Assembly (NCBI RefSeq): GCF_900114485.1
Contig: NZ_FOTF01000017.1
Location: 1 to 64,000 of the forward strand
DNA: 64,000 nucleotides
Origin: Loktanella salsilacus
GTDB taxonomy: Bacteria; Pseudomonadota; Alphaproteobacteria; Rhodobacterales; Rhodobacteraceae
Reading direction: 5' to 3'
Part shown: positions 1 through 7,506 of the stretch, piece by piece
Layout of the letters: each line of letters begins with the position of its first letter
Position numbering within the stretch: position 1 is the stretch's first letter
Translations under genes and position numbers: made by a program
The notes under the pieces: generated by a model
Told to the model about the DNA's origin: nothing
The model's input: only the letters and a program-made list of their open reading frames with translations
The model's database searches: none

Positions 1-12
1 CTGATGTGAAAA

Positions 13-49
13 CGCGGGGGATAAAATCCCCCGCGGTCTGTGTTTTTTT
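13..49 (+). terminator. Perfect hairpin plus T-run just upstream of the 5S rRNA
   Basis: A perfect 10-bp stem (13-22 with 26-35, 3-nt loop) is followed by a run of seven T at 43-49. The form is that of an intrinsic terminator, yet it sits directly before the 5S gene. It may be an rRNA processing stem in the 23S-5S spacer that only looks like a terminator. Confidence 0.45.
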
Positions 50-50
50 G

Positions 51-167
51 GTGTGGTGATCATAGCGTGAGCAAAACACCCGATCCCATCCCGAACTCGG
101 CAGTTAAGTGCCACCGCGCTGATGGTACTGCGTCTTAAGACGTGGGAGAGTAAGTCATTGCCACACC
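51..167 (+). rRNA. rrf: 5S ribosomal RNA
   Basis: The stretch carries typical alphaproteobacterial 5S sequence, including the conserved blocks CCCGATCCCATCCCGAACTC and GGTACTGCGTCTTAAGACGT. The 5' end (GTGTGG) pairs with the 3' end (CCACAC) as the terminal helix, giving about 117 nt. It should be the last rRNA of an operon whose 16S and 23S genes lie left of the window. Confidence 0.95.
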
Positions 168-250
168 TAATAAACACAGACACGTATCTCTCAACGATAT
201 AAAACAAACAAATACAGCGACATATGGACAAAAATAACGTCCAATAATGG

Positions 251-329
<79 letters not shown>

Positions 330-356
330 ATTACATAACAATTACAAAGACATAAC

Positions 357-374
357 AGCCACCCTTGGGTGGCT
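357..374 (+). terminator. Hairpin after tRNA-fMet, element copy
   Basis: An 8-bp stem AGCCACCC/GGGTGGCT with a 2-nt loop is followed by TTCTGCGTT. A closely similar hairpin with the same tail lies after the right repeat at 7702-7719. The element therefore brings its own copy of the tRNA operon's downstream hairpin. Terminator function is likely but the T-run is weak. Confidence 0.6.
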
Positions 375-395
375 TTCTGCGTTGCCGTTTTGAAC

Positions 396-414
396 GGTGC
401 TACGCTGGTGCTAC
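396..414 (+). repeat. Tandem GGTGCTAC, possible integrase arm site (left end)
   Basis: Two copies of GGTGCTAC (396-403 and 407-414) are spaced 11 bp start to start, just inside the left end. The same 8-mer with the same period recurs at 7488-7506, next to the integrase start. Paired short direct repeats at both ends of an element are typical of arm-type binding sites for tyrosine integrases. No binding evidence exists. Confidence 0.5.
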
Positions 415-592
415 GTTTTCACCTCTACTTAAGTAAGAGGCGTACCGTTAAATCGCCGAGCTGCACGAAATCGTAGTTTAAGCGCTATAACTTAGTACTG
501 ATTAAATAGCGGCTTAAAGCCAGCGGCGGCAGTTGTACCAGGTCAAACCTCAGATCAAATAAATTGCTACAATCTCAGGTATGCACTTCAAT

Positions 593-1525
593 CTATTGAC
601 TACGGTAAGACGTATGGATCTTTAAGGTATTTATATTCCTATAAATCGCGCTGTATTGATTGAAAACGTCGTCTTTCCCATGAATGCTCTTATACCATTC
701 AAGAATACCTTTCAGTCGCGATTTATTGGCGTAAGCCCATTCAAAATCGCGTGAGGCTCTATAGAAAGCGGCTCGATACTGTTTGCGTGCTGGGCCAGGA
801 ATCCGAGGTCGGTCCCCGTGGGTCAATAATCCAAGTGTTATTCTGGGAACTCCCCGAGGATGATATCGGGTTTTCGCGACATTTACAGTAAATCCGCTAT
901 GTTCAATAATTTGGGTCGCTAGTTCTTCTAGTTTAGGATGATTAAAATTCCGGTCTTTGTAAAAAAAGATGTCATCGCTATATCGTAAATAATCCATTTC
1001 CCAAGATGTCGCGAGATTCTCCATGTGGCGGTCGAAGCGCCTCATGATTAAATTCGATATTGCCGGGCTGGTCGGGGCCCCTTGAGCTATACTATTATTT
1101 CTTAGAGATAATTGGGATAAAATGTATGCGACGCTGTCGGTGAATCCCAGGCTTTTGTATAGTCCGACGACGCGTGGTCCCGTTATGCTGGGGAAAAAGT
1201 CTTGAATATCCATTTTCAGGATTGCCTTGCCACCGCAAAATTCTCGAGCCGCGCTAAAAATGGATTTCCCGCTAACATATGAATAAGCACATTCACTTAG
1301 CGGCTGCTTTTGAAGAATTTTACGGTTCATCGCTCGTTGGACACCCTTTAGTTCGGTGTACGGAATATCTAGTGTCCTAAAGGAGTGGGGCTTTGAATTT
1401 TTTGGTATCCTGATGGTTGTGTAGAACTTATCCGGATTTTCGACCAAATAAAAAATATGCTGCGGAGCAAAGCCTAGAAATGAGGATATATCCCTCAGGT
1501 TCAAGCTATCCTCCGCAGCATTCAT
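593..1525 (-). CDS. Retron reverse transcriptase
   Basis: The 310-aa protein has the order of a retron RT. The first catalytic block is MDIQDFF (D106, D109), the QGAPTSP block is at about 148-154, the active site YSDD is at 182-185, and a conserved TLGL stretch near 230 lies where the retron Y region is expected. The family copies part of its own non-coding RNA into branched msDNA. The ATG at 1525 is used, preceded by GAAGAAG. The start codon lies inside the a2 arm of the upstream retron RNA. The gene ends about 260 bp from the left attachment site and is the last cargo gene. Base composition is visibly more AT-rich than the primase genes, which suggests separate acquisition. Confidence 0.92.
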   Translation of the reverse strand: MNAAEDSLNLRDISSFLGFAPQHIFYLVENPDKFYTTIRIPKNSKPHSFRTLDIPYTELKGVQRAMNRKILQKQPLSECAYSYVSGKSIFSAAREFCGGKAILKMDIQDFFPSITGPRVVGLYKSLGFTDSVAYILSQLSLRNNSIAQGAPTSPAISNLIMRRFDRHMENLATSWEMDYLRYSDDIFFYKDRNFNHPKLEELATQIIEHSGFTVNVAKTRYHPRGVPRITLGLLTHGDRPRIPGPARKQYRAAFYRASRDFEWAYANKSRLKGILEWYKSIHGKDDVFNQYSAIYRNINTLKIHTSYRSQ

Positions 1526-1671
1526 ACCCTACTTCTTCACTGTCTAGATTCATTTCAATCGATTTCTTAGGCGAAGAGCCTATGACTTCGATTGGAATGA
1601 AGGCTTCTACGTACTTTTCGTGCACACAACGATAGCGTTGTGTCTCCCGCTAGGGAATTGCTAGGATATGA
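1522..1671 (-). ncRNA. Retron msr-msd RNA
   Basis: Read on the minus strand, TCATATCCTA (1671-1662) can pair over 10 bp, with one G-U, to TAGGGTATGA (1531-1522). These are the expected a1 and a2 arms. a1 is followed directly by GC, giving TAGC, where the branching G is expected. The msr part has a small hairpin at about 1644-1656 and an 8-bp perfect stem (1643-1636 with 1631-1624). The msd part is a long hairpin, 1601-1588 with 1562-1549 (13 of 14 paired), enclosing a 5-bp inner stem 1582-1578 with 1572-1568. The order effector, RNA, RT fits type II-A retrons as I recall them. Exact ends are inferred. Confidence 0.85.
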
Positions 1672-1699
1672 GGCATGCCACCATAGTGAGCGGTAAACG

Positions 1700-2578
1700 T
1701 CAAGTAGTAGCTAGTAACTTTGCGCGCGCCAGACTGATCGCGGTAGTGCTGAAGGGCTTTAGGATCGGATCATCAAAGCCATTAATTGAGTGATATTTTG
1801 CTGCTGGAATTTTAGCGATTTTTTCCTCCAAGAAGAGGTCTCTTAGGCTTGCATTTAGCTGGCTTGGCCCCAGTCCGGTGAGGACTAATAACTCAGAATA
1901 ACTAGGATGATCGCCGACAAGTATTCCGATCAAGGTTATTGCTTTGTGGAATGAATTTCGAACGTCGCTGATGTAGTCGCTGTATGGGATAATGCGTCGG
2001 CGTCTCATTCGTGAGATTCGAGTATTGTTGATATACTCTCCTCCTAACACATGGTGCGCATATTTATAAAAAGTAAGCGGGTATAGGACTCGATCAATCA
2101 TTTCAGACTGGTGAGAGCTATTAAAGTAAATTACGTTTTGCGGGTTTCTTTTTGAAAGCAAGCTTAGTGGGCCGCGAGCTATATAACTTTCCGCCCGAAA
2201 AAAATTATTAGGTACCAAGACTACCAATCGGTCCTGTAGATGCGGAAGTTGCGTGAAGGTTCCAAGTTCGGCTATCGATCCAGCTGATTCCAGTATTAGA
2301 AGCGTGAAGTCAACATCATGAGCAAACCGCGCTTCCAAGGTCTGTAGGTCCATCCCTTTTCTAGAATATGAGAATTCACTCTCGATCTCTTCACCATAAA
2401 CGACGGTGACATTCTGCATCTTCTCTAACTCAGTTCGAGCCAGATTCCGGATGTCTACGCGACCTGAGGTGAGGCCTGGGCCGCAAACGAAAATCTTCGA
2501 TTGCACTTTTTGTGCTTTATCGTTGAGGAGGGTGGGTTGGATCAACATACTCGTACAGTAGCTGTAAGCCTGTTTCAT
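1700..2578 (-). CDS. Retron effector: NDT-like N-glycosidase with C-terminal DNA-binding-like domain
   Basis: The N-terminal half has a nucleoside 2-deoxyribosyltransferase-like fold signature: KIFVCGPG near residue 30 and LILESAGSIAELGTF near 96-110, with the acidic residues expected at the active site. The C-terminal third looks like a winged-helix region. This architecture is that of the effector of type II-A retrons such as Eco1 (Ec86), which is held inactive by the RT-msDNA complex and acts on nucleotides or NAD when a phage disturbs it. That mechanism is known for Eco1 and only inferred here. The ATG at 2578 is chosen over an in-frame TTG two codons upstream; neither has a clear ribosome binding site. 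It is the first gene of the retron operon. Confidence 0.85.
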   Translation of the reverse strand: MKQAYSYCTSMLIQPTLLNDKAQKVQSKIFVCGPGLTSGRVDIRNLARTELEKMQNVTVVYGEEIESEFSYSRKGMDLQTLEARFAHDVDFTLLILESAGSIAELGTFTQLPHLQDRLVVLVPNNFFRAESYIARGPLSLLSKRNPQNVIYFNSSHQSEMIDRVLYPLTFYKYAHHVLGGEYINNTRISRMRRRRIIPYSDYISDVRNSFHKAITLIGILVGDHPSYSELLVLTGLGPSQLNASLRDLFLEEKIAKIPAAKYHSINGFDDPILKPFSTTAISLARAKLLATT

Positions 2579-2734
2579 ACTCAAGCTTGGTTTGTCAGCA
2601 TTCGTCGGGCTCAGTGAAAATAGTGTTCTTTAGGGCACCAGTAGTGGTTCTTTGACGCCTAGGTTTAAGAATTGATATTGAAGGCAAATGCCTGCTCGGT
2701 TCTGCTATAGTGAATTCGCCACTAACCCATTCTG

Positions 2735-2812
2735 CCGTCCGCCCTGTCCGCCGCTGTCCGCCGCCAAGCCCTGTTGATTATGATGGCGGACGGGGGCGGA
2801 CAGGGCGGACGG
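2735..2812. repeat. Large palindrome of GGCGGAC units, possible replication origin
   Basis: Two 28-nt arms (2735-2762 and 2785-2812) are inverted repeats with two mismatches, the outer 18 bp being perfect. Each arm holds three copies of the heptamer GTCCGCC or GGCGGAC at 9- and 10-bp steps, mirrored about the 22-nt centre. It lies five bases past the primase stop codon. Neither side has a T-run, so a simple terminator is unlikely. Iterated sites next to the initiator gene suggest an origin or initiator-binding region, but this is inference. Confidence 0.45.
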
Positions 2813-2816
2813 CTGT

Positions 2817-4865
2817 TTAGGTCAGCGTCACTTCGATAATGCGGCGGCGTTCCTTCCCGGTGCGGGTGTGCGTAACGATCACGCCCCGCGACCGGAGCAG
2901 GGGTGCGATGCGGCGCAGTTCGGTGCCAAAGGCTGCGGGCTGGCGCGGAAAGGCGTCGCTGCCTTCAGTGATCGCCGGATAGCGCTTACGTAGATACGTA
3001 ATGAGATCGGCAGTTGTGCCTTCCCAATGGCTCTGCGCCTGGATCATCGTCAGGATGGCGCTGGCGACCGCGTTGCATTCGAGCGCCGCTTCCTCTGCCT
3101 CTTTGCGATTGGCGCTGTAGGCGCTCAGAAAGCTCCCTTGAGGCCATCCAAGCGTTTGTTCGGCAGAAGTGACCCATTTTGCAAAGTCGGCCATCCTGGG
3201 GCGCTCTGAGAGTCGCACAGAGGGCAGGGCGGCCATCGCCCCTGATACGGCGTTCAGCAATGCTCCCAGGATCGCAGGGCGGGCCGCCTCAAAGCGCTGC
3301 CAGAAGTCGGCCTCATATTCACGGCGGGTTTCAGAGATCACGGGTAGATTGAGGCTAATGGCCCTGTCGGCCAGGTCAGGCCGCTCTGCCAGTTCCGGAA
3401 TGCCGTTCAGGATGATCGGCCGTGTCGCCTTGAAGAGCACCTCATCGGCATCGCTGTGCAGCTTACGGGTGGCGAAGCCGCCACCTGTCGCCAGGCGACA
3501 CAGCGCGTCAGCCATCGCGGGCTTGATCCGCGAGAGATTGTCGAAGGCCAACACATGCCCATTCTGTGCCGCGATCATTAAATCCCGCTCATCACCTGGG
3601 AAGCTACGGCTATCCAGTTCTGCCGGATCGATCAGGCGGCGCAGGACTTTGGCCGTCGTACTTTTGGCGCTGCCTTGCTCCCCTGTCAGGATAAGCAGCG
3701 GGTAGGGTCCTTCAGGTCGTAACGCGCCTAGGAGCCAGCCAACGATGAGCTTGAAGTCATCATCGTTGCGCACGTTCACGAATGGCCGCAAGCATTCGAG
3801 ATCGGCCCCATGACGCACAGGGCGGGGCAGGGCCGCCATACCAGGCGAGCGGCGGAAACGCGGGCTGCCCATAGGCCTCTCGCGCCAGCCCTCGGCGTCA
3901 ATATCGATCACCGACCAATCAGCCCCGCCCAGGTCCAAGGCAAATCCATCTTCGGTTTGGCCCATCCTGAAGAATACCGGATGAGTTTCGCCTTCAAACA
4001 AGGCCTGGCCGATGTACTGCCGCGACAGGTCGTCCAGCTTGGCAGCGGCGGGCGTCTTGCCCTTGGCCTGGAAGTACTCATACGCCAGCAGCCGTTTGAA
4101 GCCGCCGCTGCCTAGGGCGAAGGTTTCAAAGTGATCGCCGCGTCGGATCGTAGCGAAGGGCGTCTTGTCCGGACTGTGCCACAGGTCGGCGTCCTCAAAG
4201 AGTGGGACGTCAACGCTAGCGTCGTCAGCTTCAGGCGGTGGCGGGCCATCATCTAACGTAAGGGCGATAAGCCGATTGATCTCAGTCACGCCCCAGCCGC
4301 TCGCGATGGCGTCAGCGGCGTCCCATCCCTTATGTAAGGTAACAGGCTGTGCTGCCGGATCGGCTGAACTCTGTACCATTACCTTACATAGGAGCGCGTC
4401 AGAGATCGGGATCACCTTCGCCGCGGTCTTAAATTCCCTATGTAAGGTATCAGCGATTTGCGTTGCGTATTTCTGCCCTGGCTCGTCGTGGTCGGGCCAT
4501 ACGATAACGCGCCGCCCTGTAAGGGGTGCAAGGTCGGTTTTGCGAGCCGCGTTCGATCCGCCAAAGGTCGTCGTCGCAATAAAGCCAAGTGTCGCCAAAG
4601 CATCGGCGCATTTCTCGCCTTCGGTCACGATGATCGGGCGATCTAGGTTTGCGGCCTGAAGTTCGGGCAAGCGATATAGTGGGCGGCTGTCCAAGGCTGT
4701 CCAGGTTTCGGCTGTCACGTCATAGGGGATAAAGAACTTATCGCCGCCGCCGCGCTCAAAGCGATTGGCGATCAAAACGGTGTTGCCCTGGTCGTCACAG
4801 TAGAAGTGCTGCGTTGTTGGTGCGCCTGCTTTCGGATGGCGTAATGCCTTGAGATTGTCGCGCAT
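2817..4865 (-). CDS. TOPRIM primase / superfamily 3-like helicase of the element
   Basis: The 682-aa protein starts with a TOPRIM domain (TEGEKCADAL near residue 60 and VWPDHDEPGQ near 105). It ends with a helicase-type ATPase whose Walker A is GEQGSAKST and whose Walker B-like segment is LAFDNLS. It should prime and unwind DNA at the element's own origin, like P4 alpha or D5-type proteins. The start is taken at the ATG at 4865, which shares one base with the stop of the upstream gene (TAATG); an upstream ATG at 4880 would overlap it further. The palindrome at 2735-2812 follows immediately. Confidence 0.85.
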   Translation of the reverse strand: MRDNLKALRHPKAGAPTTQHFYCDDQGNTVLIANRFERGGGDKFFIPYDVTAETWTALDSRPLYRLPELQAANLDRPIIVTEGEKCADALATLGFIATTTFGGSNAARKTDLAPLTGRRVIVWPDHDEPGQKYATQIADTLHREFKTAAKVIPISDALLCKVMVQSSADPAAQPVTLHKGWDAADAIASGWGVTEINRLIALTLDDGPPPPEADDASVDVPLFEDADLWHSPDKTPFATIRRGDHFETFALGSGGFKRLLAYEYFQAKGKTPAAAKLDDLSRQYIGQALFEGETHPVFFRMGQTEDGFALDLGGADWSVIDIDAEGWRERPMGSPRFRRSPGMAALPRPVRHGADLECLRPFVNVRNDDDFKLIVGWLLGALRPEGPYPLLILTGEQGSAKSTTAKVLRRLIDPAELDSRSFPGDERDLMIAAQNGHVLAFDNLSRIKPAMADALCRLATGGGFATRKLHSDADEVLFKATRPIILNGIPELAERPDLADRAISLNLPVISETRREYEADFWQRFEAARPAILGALLNAVSGAMAALPSVRLSERPRMADFAKWVTSAEQTLGWPQGSFLSAYSANRKEAEEAALECNAVASAILTMIQAQSHWEGTTADLITYLRKRYPAITEGSDAFPRQPAAFGTELRRIAPLLRSRGVIVTHTRTGKERRRIIEVTLT

Positions 4866-5176
4866 TATTTCAGCCCCCATTCGTTGCCCAGAGTGCGGGC
4901 CGCGTCGGTTTGCGTCAGCCCGTTTATGTAAGCGTAAAGGCTGACAGGATCGCCGCCTGCGTCACCTGTGGCGAAGTCTGCCCAGCGTCCCGTCACGGTG
5001 TTTACCTTGAATGATCCGGCGCGGCGGTCTGCCCTGGTCGGATTGCGGGCCACCCATTCTTGGCCGCAGCGCCGCCCATCGGGCAACCAGGCTGCCAAGA
5101 GGTCAGGGAAGCGGTTCAAGCAGGCCATATTGACCACAACGAAGGATACGCTGCGCCATTTGGTTTGAGCGCTCAT
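4865..5176 (-). CDS. Small protein resembling a primase zinc-binding domain without its cysteines
   Basis: The 103-aa product has a segment near residues 45-85 (ARNPTRADRRAGSFKV, then RWADFATGDAGGDPVSLYAY) that follows the layout of the CHC2-type domain of DnaG-like primases, but without the metal-binding cysteines. The ATG at 5176 overlaps the stop of the AlpA-like gene by four bases (ATGA), and its own stop overlaps the primase start (TAATG). It probably acts with the primase as its template-binding module. This assignment rests on motif layout only. Confidence 0.6.
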   Translation of the reverse strand: MSAQTKWRSVSFVVVNMACLNRFPDLLAAWLPDGRRCGQEWVARNPTRADRRAGSFKVNTVTGRWADFATGDAGGDPVSLYAYINGLTQTDAARTLGNEWGLK

Positions 5177-5376
5177 AGCCCCACCTCATGTTCGCGGGAC
5201 GCTTCAAAGGCTTCTAGGTCGGCTAGGCGATACCGCACAAGGCGTCCGACCTTGATGTAGGTCAGGGCGTAGCGTTTGGTGCAGCGCCAGGTCGCCAGCG
5301 TTGTCGTGGACACGCCAAGCCGTTCTGCCACGTCTTGCGGCGTCAGGAGGTTCGGTTTTTGCAGTGGATAGTTCAT
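5173..5376 (-). CDS. AlpA/MerR-like helix-turn-helix regulator or excisionase
   Basis: The 67-aa protein contains LLTPQDVAERLGVSTTTLATWRC, a winged helix-turn-helix of the AlpA/MerR/excisionase type, followed by a basic tail. In P4-like elements such proteins activate integrase or act as directionality factors. It is the first gene of a translationally coupled trio with the small primase protein and the primase-helicase. A 10-bp inverted repeat lies nine bases upstream of its start and may be its operator. Confidence 0.8.
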   Translation of the reverse strand: MNYPLQKPNLLTPQDVAERLGVSTTTLATWRCTKRYALTYIKVGRLVRYRLADLEAFEASREHEVGL

Positions 5377-5385
5377 ATTATAAGG

Positions 5386-5418
5386 CTTTCTCAGCTTAAG
5401 TTATCGATGCTGAGAAAG
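5386..5418. promoter_or_regulatory. Inverted repeat before the AlpA-like gene
   Basis: CTTTCTCAGC (5386-5395) and GCTGAGAAAG (5409-5418) form a perfect 10-bp dyad with a 13-nt spacer directly in front of the start at 5376. It could be an operator for the AlpA-like protein or another regulator of the replication operon. On RNA it could form a leader hairpin. Confidence 0.5.
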
Positions 5419-5512
5419 TCGCAGATATGTAGGGCTATCCGCTATTGCTGTCGCCCGGCGTCAAATCCCTTACATAGGAAAAAGTGATGCGCCAATCGCT
5501 ACATAAGACAAC

Positions 5513-6310
5513 TTAAAGCTGTGCTCTGATTTTTTCGATGGCGGTTCCGGCCAAGCTTTCCGCCACGGTGGAATCAAGTTTACGGATGATCTGGTGTAGG
5601 GCTCTGCCAGGCTCGCTGTCATAGCGGCTGATCTCCTGTTTGTAGCGGCCCCGGATGTAAGCGACTGTAGAGAACTCCTCCCAAAGCGGCTGGAAGGTCC
5701 GCGCGGCCTCTTCCAGCGCGAAGTTCTTCGGCAGCACTTTGACCTTGGTGCGGTTGGCGTCCGCGACGAAGGTGAAAGCCCGCTCGCGGGCCTCTGCCGC
5801 ATCGTCATCGTCCAGGGGTAGAGTGATGATCTGATCAATCGCCGCTTCCAGGGCGGAGGCCAGTTCCTTTACCACGTCGAGCCGTGATTGTGGGCCGCTG
5901 GGGGCAGCGGGACAGATATAGGCTTTCGAAGCCAACGGGCGGCTGGTGTCAGCTGCCAGGACTTTCGCCAGCGTTGCGCTGACCATCTGGTTCGCAAGGT
6001 CGCTCTTGCTGAGTTGTTGCAACGCCTTGGACAGCTGCCGCGCTGAGACGCCTGCGCTCATCATGTGAACGCCGGAATACTGCAACAATTTGCTCTTCTC
6101 GGCCTGCTTTAACCATTTGCCGCGCACATAGGCATGGCCTGTGTCGATCACGCCTTTGAACAGCGCCATCGGATGTGGCTCGCGATTAAAGCGGGTGGCA
6201 AAGCTCTCAAAGAATGCGGCGGGATAGATTTCGCAAAGATCGTGGTAGGTGTCGGCACTCGTCAGCAGGCGCTGCCAAGGCTCAGGGTCTCTCTTCGGTG
6301 TCCGGCTCAT
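5513..6310 (-). CDS. Unknown 265-aa element protein
   Basis: I do not recognise the family. The product is soluble and rich in Ala, Leu and charged residues, with no clear membrane segment or signal peptide; the middle is predicted helical with an acidic patch LPLDDDDAAEARER near 165-178. The ATG at 6310 overlaps the integrase 3' end by 29 bases, with AGGAG about 10 bases upstream, so it is probably co-transcribed with integrase. It could take part in regulation or excision, but nothing in the sequence shows this. Confidence 0.6.
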   Translation of the reverse strand: MSRTPKRDPEPWQRLLTSADTYHDLCEIYPAAFFESFATRFNREPHPMALFKGVIDTGHAYVRGKWLKQAEKSKLLQYSGVHMMSAGVSARQLSKALQQLSKSDLANQMVSATLAKVLAADTSRPLASKAYICPAAPSGPQSRLDVVKELASALEAAIDQIITLPLDDDDAAEARERAFTFVADANRTKVKVLPKNFALEEAARTFQPLWEEFSTVAYIRGRYKQEISRYDSEPGRALHQIIRKLDSTVAESLAGTAIEKIRAQL

Positions 6311-7469
6311 CTGCTGGCGCTCCTACATATCCAAACATTGCATCGGTGGCCTTGTTGACAGAGTGCCGGACAGGATCAAGGTTCAGGCGGGCATAGACTG
6401 CCGTGGATTGCTGGCTGCGGTGGCCTAGGGTTTTGCCGATGATATAGCTGTTGGCCCCGGTGGCGGCTTGCCAGCTGCCCAGGGTGCGGCGTAGGTCGTG
6501 AATGCGCAGATCGGCAATACCTGCCTCATTCAAGATACGCGCCCAGGCTTTTTTCGGGTCCGCTAGGTGGCCCTTTGCGCCGTTGCCTGGAAAGACCCAA
6601 GGGCTGAGCGAGTGCAGCTTGCGCTCTTGCAGGATCGTCATGGCCTGAGGCGACAGATGCGCGATTTGCGGGTCGCTATTCTTCGTTAGCGCAATCCGCC
6701 AGGTGGCTGCGTGGAAGTTGATCTCTTCCCAGCGCATCGCAAGCGTGTTGGATTTGCGCGCCCCCGCCAAAAGCGAGATCATAAAGAAATCCCGCGCGGC
6801 CTCATTGGGCTCATTCGCCAAGGCCGCAAAGAAGCGGGGCAATTCGTCAGGCTGCAAAAACCGATCCCGGCTTTGTTCGCGGAATTTCTTAATGCCTGTC
6901 GCCGGGTTCACGCCCTGCCAGCCCCAATCCGCCGCCTTGTTAAAGATTGAGCGAATACGCTCCAAAAGCCGATTGGCCTGATACAGTCCGCTGTCTTTGC
7001 CGACCTTGGCGTGAAGCCGCTCCACCTCCGGCTTTTCAATGCTGGAGATTCTGCGCTTGAACCAATGCCGCAGGAACTTGTTCACCTCCCGCTCGTCATA
7101 GGCCCAGGAGCGCTTATGCACCTTGGAATGCTTTTCCAGGTATTCGGTGAACAGCGCCTGAAAGGTCATTTCATCGCGGATCGCCCGCTTGGCCTTTTGC
7201 GGGTTCTCACCCATCGCGATCTCGCCCTTGGCGCTCGCCGCCAGCTTGCGGGCGTTCTCTACCGTCAGGTCTGGGAACTTACCCAGCAGCAGCCGTTCAG
7301 GCCGTCCGTCGATCCGCTTGTAGAGGTAAAAGGTTTTGCTGCCTGCCGCCGTGACCGCCAAGACCAGACCCTTTTCCTTGCCGTCGTAATAGTAATCCCG
7401 CTTGCCCTTTTCAGCTGCCTTGGCTGCCGAAAGGGCCGCTTTGGTGAAGTTGATCTCAAAGCTTGCCAT
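6282..7469 (-). CDS. int: Tyrosine integrase (P4-like)
   Basis: The 395-aa protein has an N-terminal arm-binding type domain (DYYYDGKEKGLVLAV and YKRIDGRPERLLLG, residues about 25-65), a SAM-like core-binding domain, and a C-terminal catalytic domain. Visible catalytic residues are R in GARKSNTLA, HDLRRT, the H in LGHRS and the nucleophile Y in TAVYARL. It should recombine attP with the tRNA-fMet 3' end. It lies close to the right end with its 5' end towards attR, as usual for such elements. Tandem GGTGCTAC repeats lie just upstream of its start. Confidence 0.95.
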   Translation of the reverse strand: MASFEINFTKAALSAAKAAEKGKRDYYYDGKEKGLVLAVTAAGSKTFYLYKRIDGRPERLLLGKFPDLTVENARKLAASAKGEIAMGENPQKAKRAIRDEMTFQALFTEYLEKHSKVHKRSWAYDEREVNKFLRHWFKRRISSIEKPEVERLHAKVGKDSGLYQANRLLERIRSIFNKAADWGWQGVNPATGIKKFREQSRDRFLQPDELPRFFAALANEPNEAARDFFMISLLAGARKSNTLAMRWEEINFHAATWRIALTKNSDPQIAHLSPQAMTILQERKLHSLSPWVFPGNGAKGHLADPKKAWARILNEAGIADLRIHDLRRTLGSWQAATGANSYIIGKTLGHRSQQSTAVYARLNLDPVRHSVNKATDAMFGYVGAPADEPDTEERP

Positions 7470-7487
7470 ATGCCTGTCCTCAGATGC

Positions 7488-7506
7488 GGTGCTACAATGG
7501 TGCTAC
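7488..7506 (+). repeat. Tandem GGTGCTAC, possible integrase arm site (right end)
   Basis: Two copies, 7488-7495 and 7499-7506, have the same sequence and 11-bp period as those at 396-414. They lie 19 bp before the integrase start, so integrase binding here might also repress its own promoter. Confidence 0.5.

Larger units (their letters stand above)
4328..5478. repeat. Dispersed CCTTACATAGG-like repeats in the primase operon
   Basis: The 12-mer ACCTTACATAGG is at 4381-4392 and, inverted and exact, at 4437-4448. CCTTACATAGG recurs at 5468-5478, a variant at 4328-4339, and the TTATGTAAG core at 4924-4932. Shorter TACATA cores lie at about 5429-5434, 5501-5506 and 6323-6328. Several copies are inside coding DNA of high GC content where such AT-rich words are unexpected. 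They could be iterons or regulator sites. Confidence 0.4.

Noticed and set aside
1417-1635. 72-codon plus-strand frame over the retron RNA
   Set aside because: It covers the RT start and msr-msd RNA on the opposite strand and shows no protein features.
2735-2812. Simple intrinsic terminator for the primase gene
   Set aside because: No T-run on either side, and the ordered heptamers are not explained by termination.
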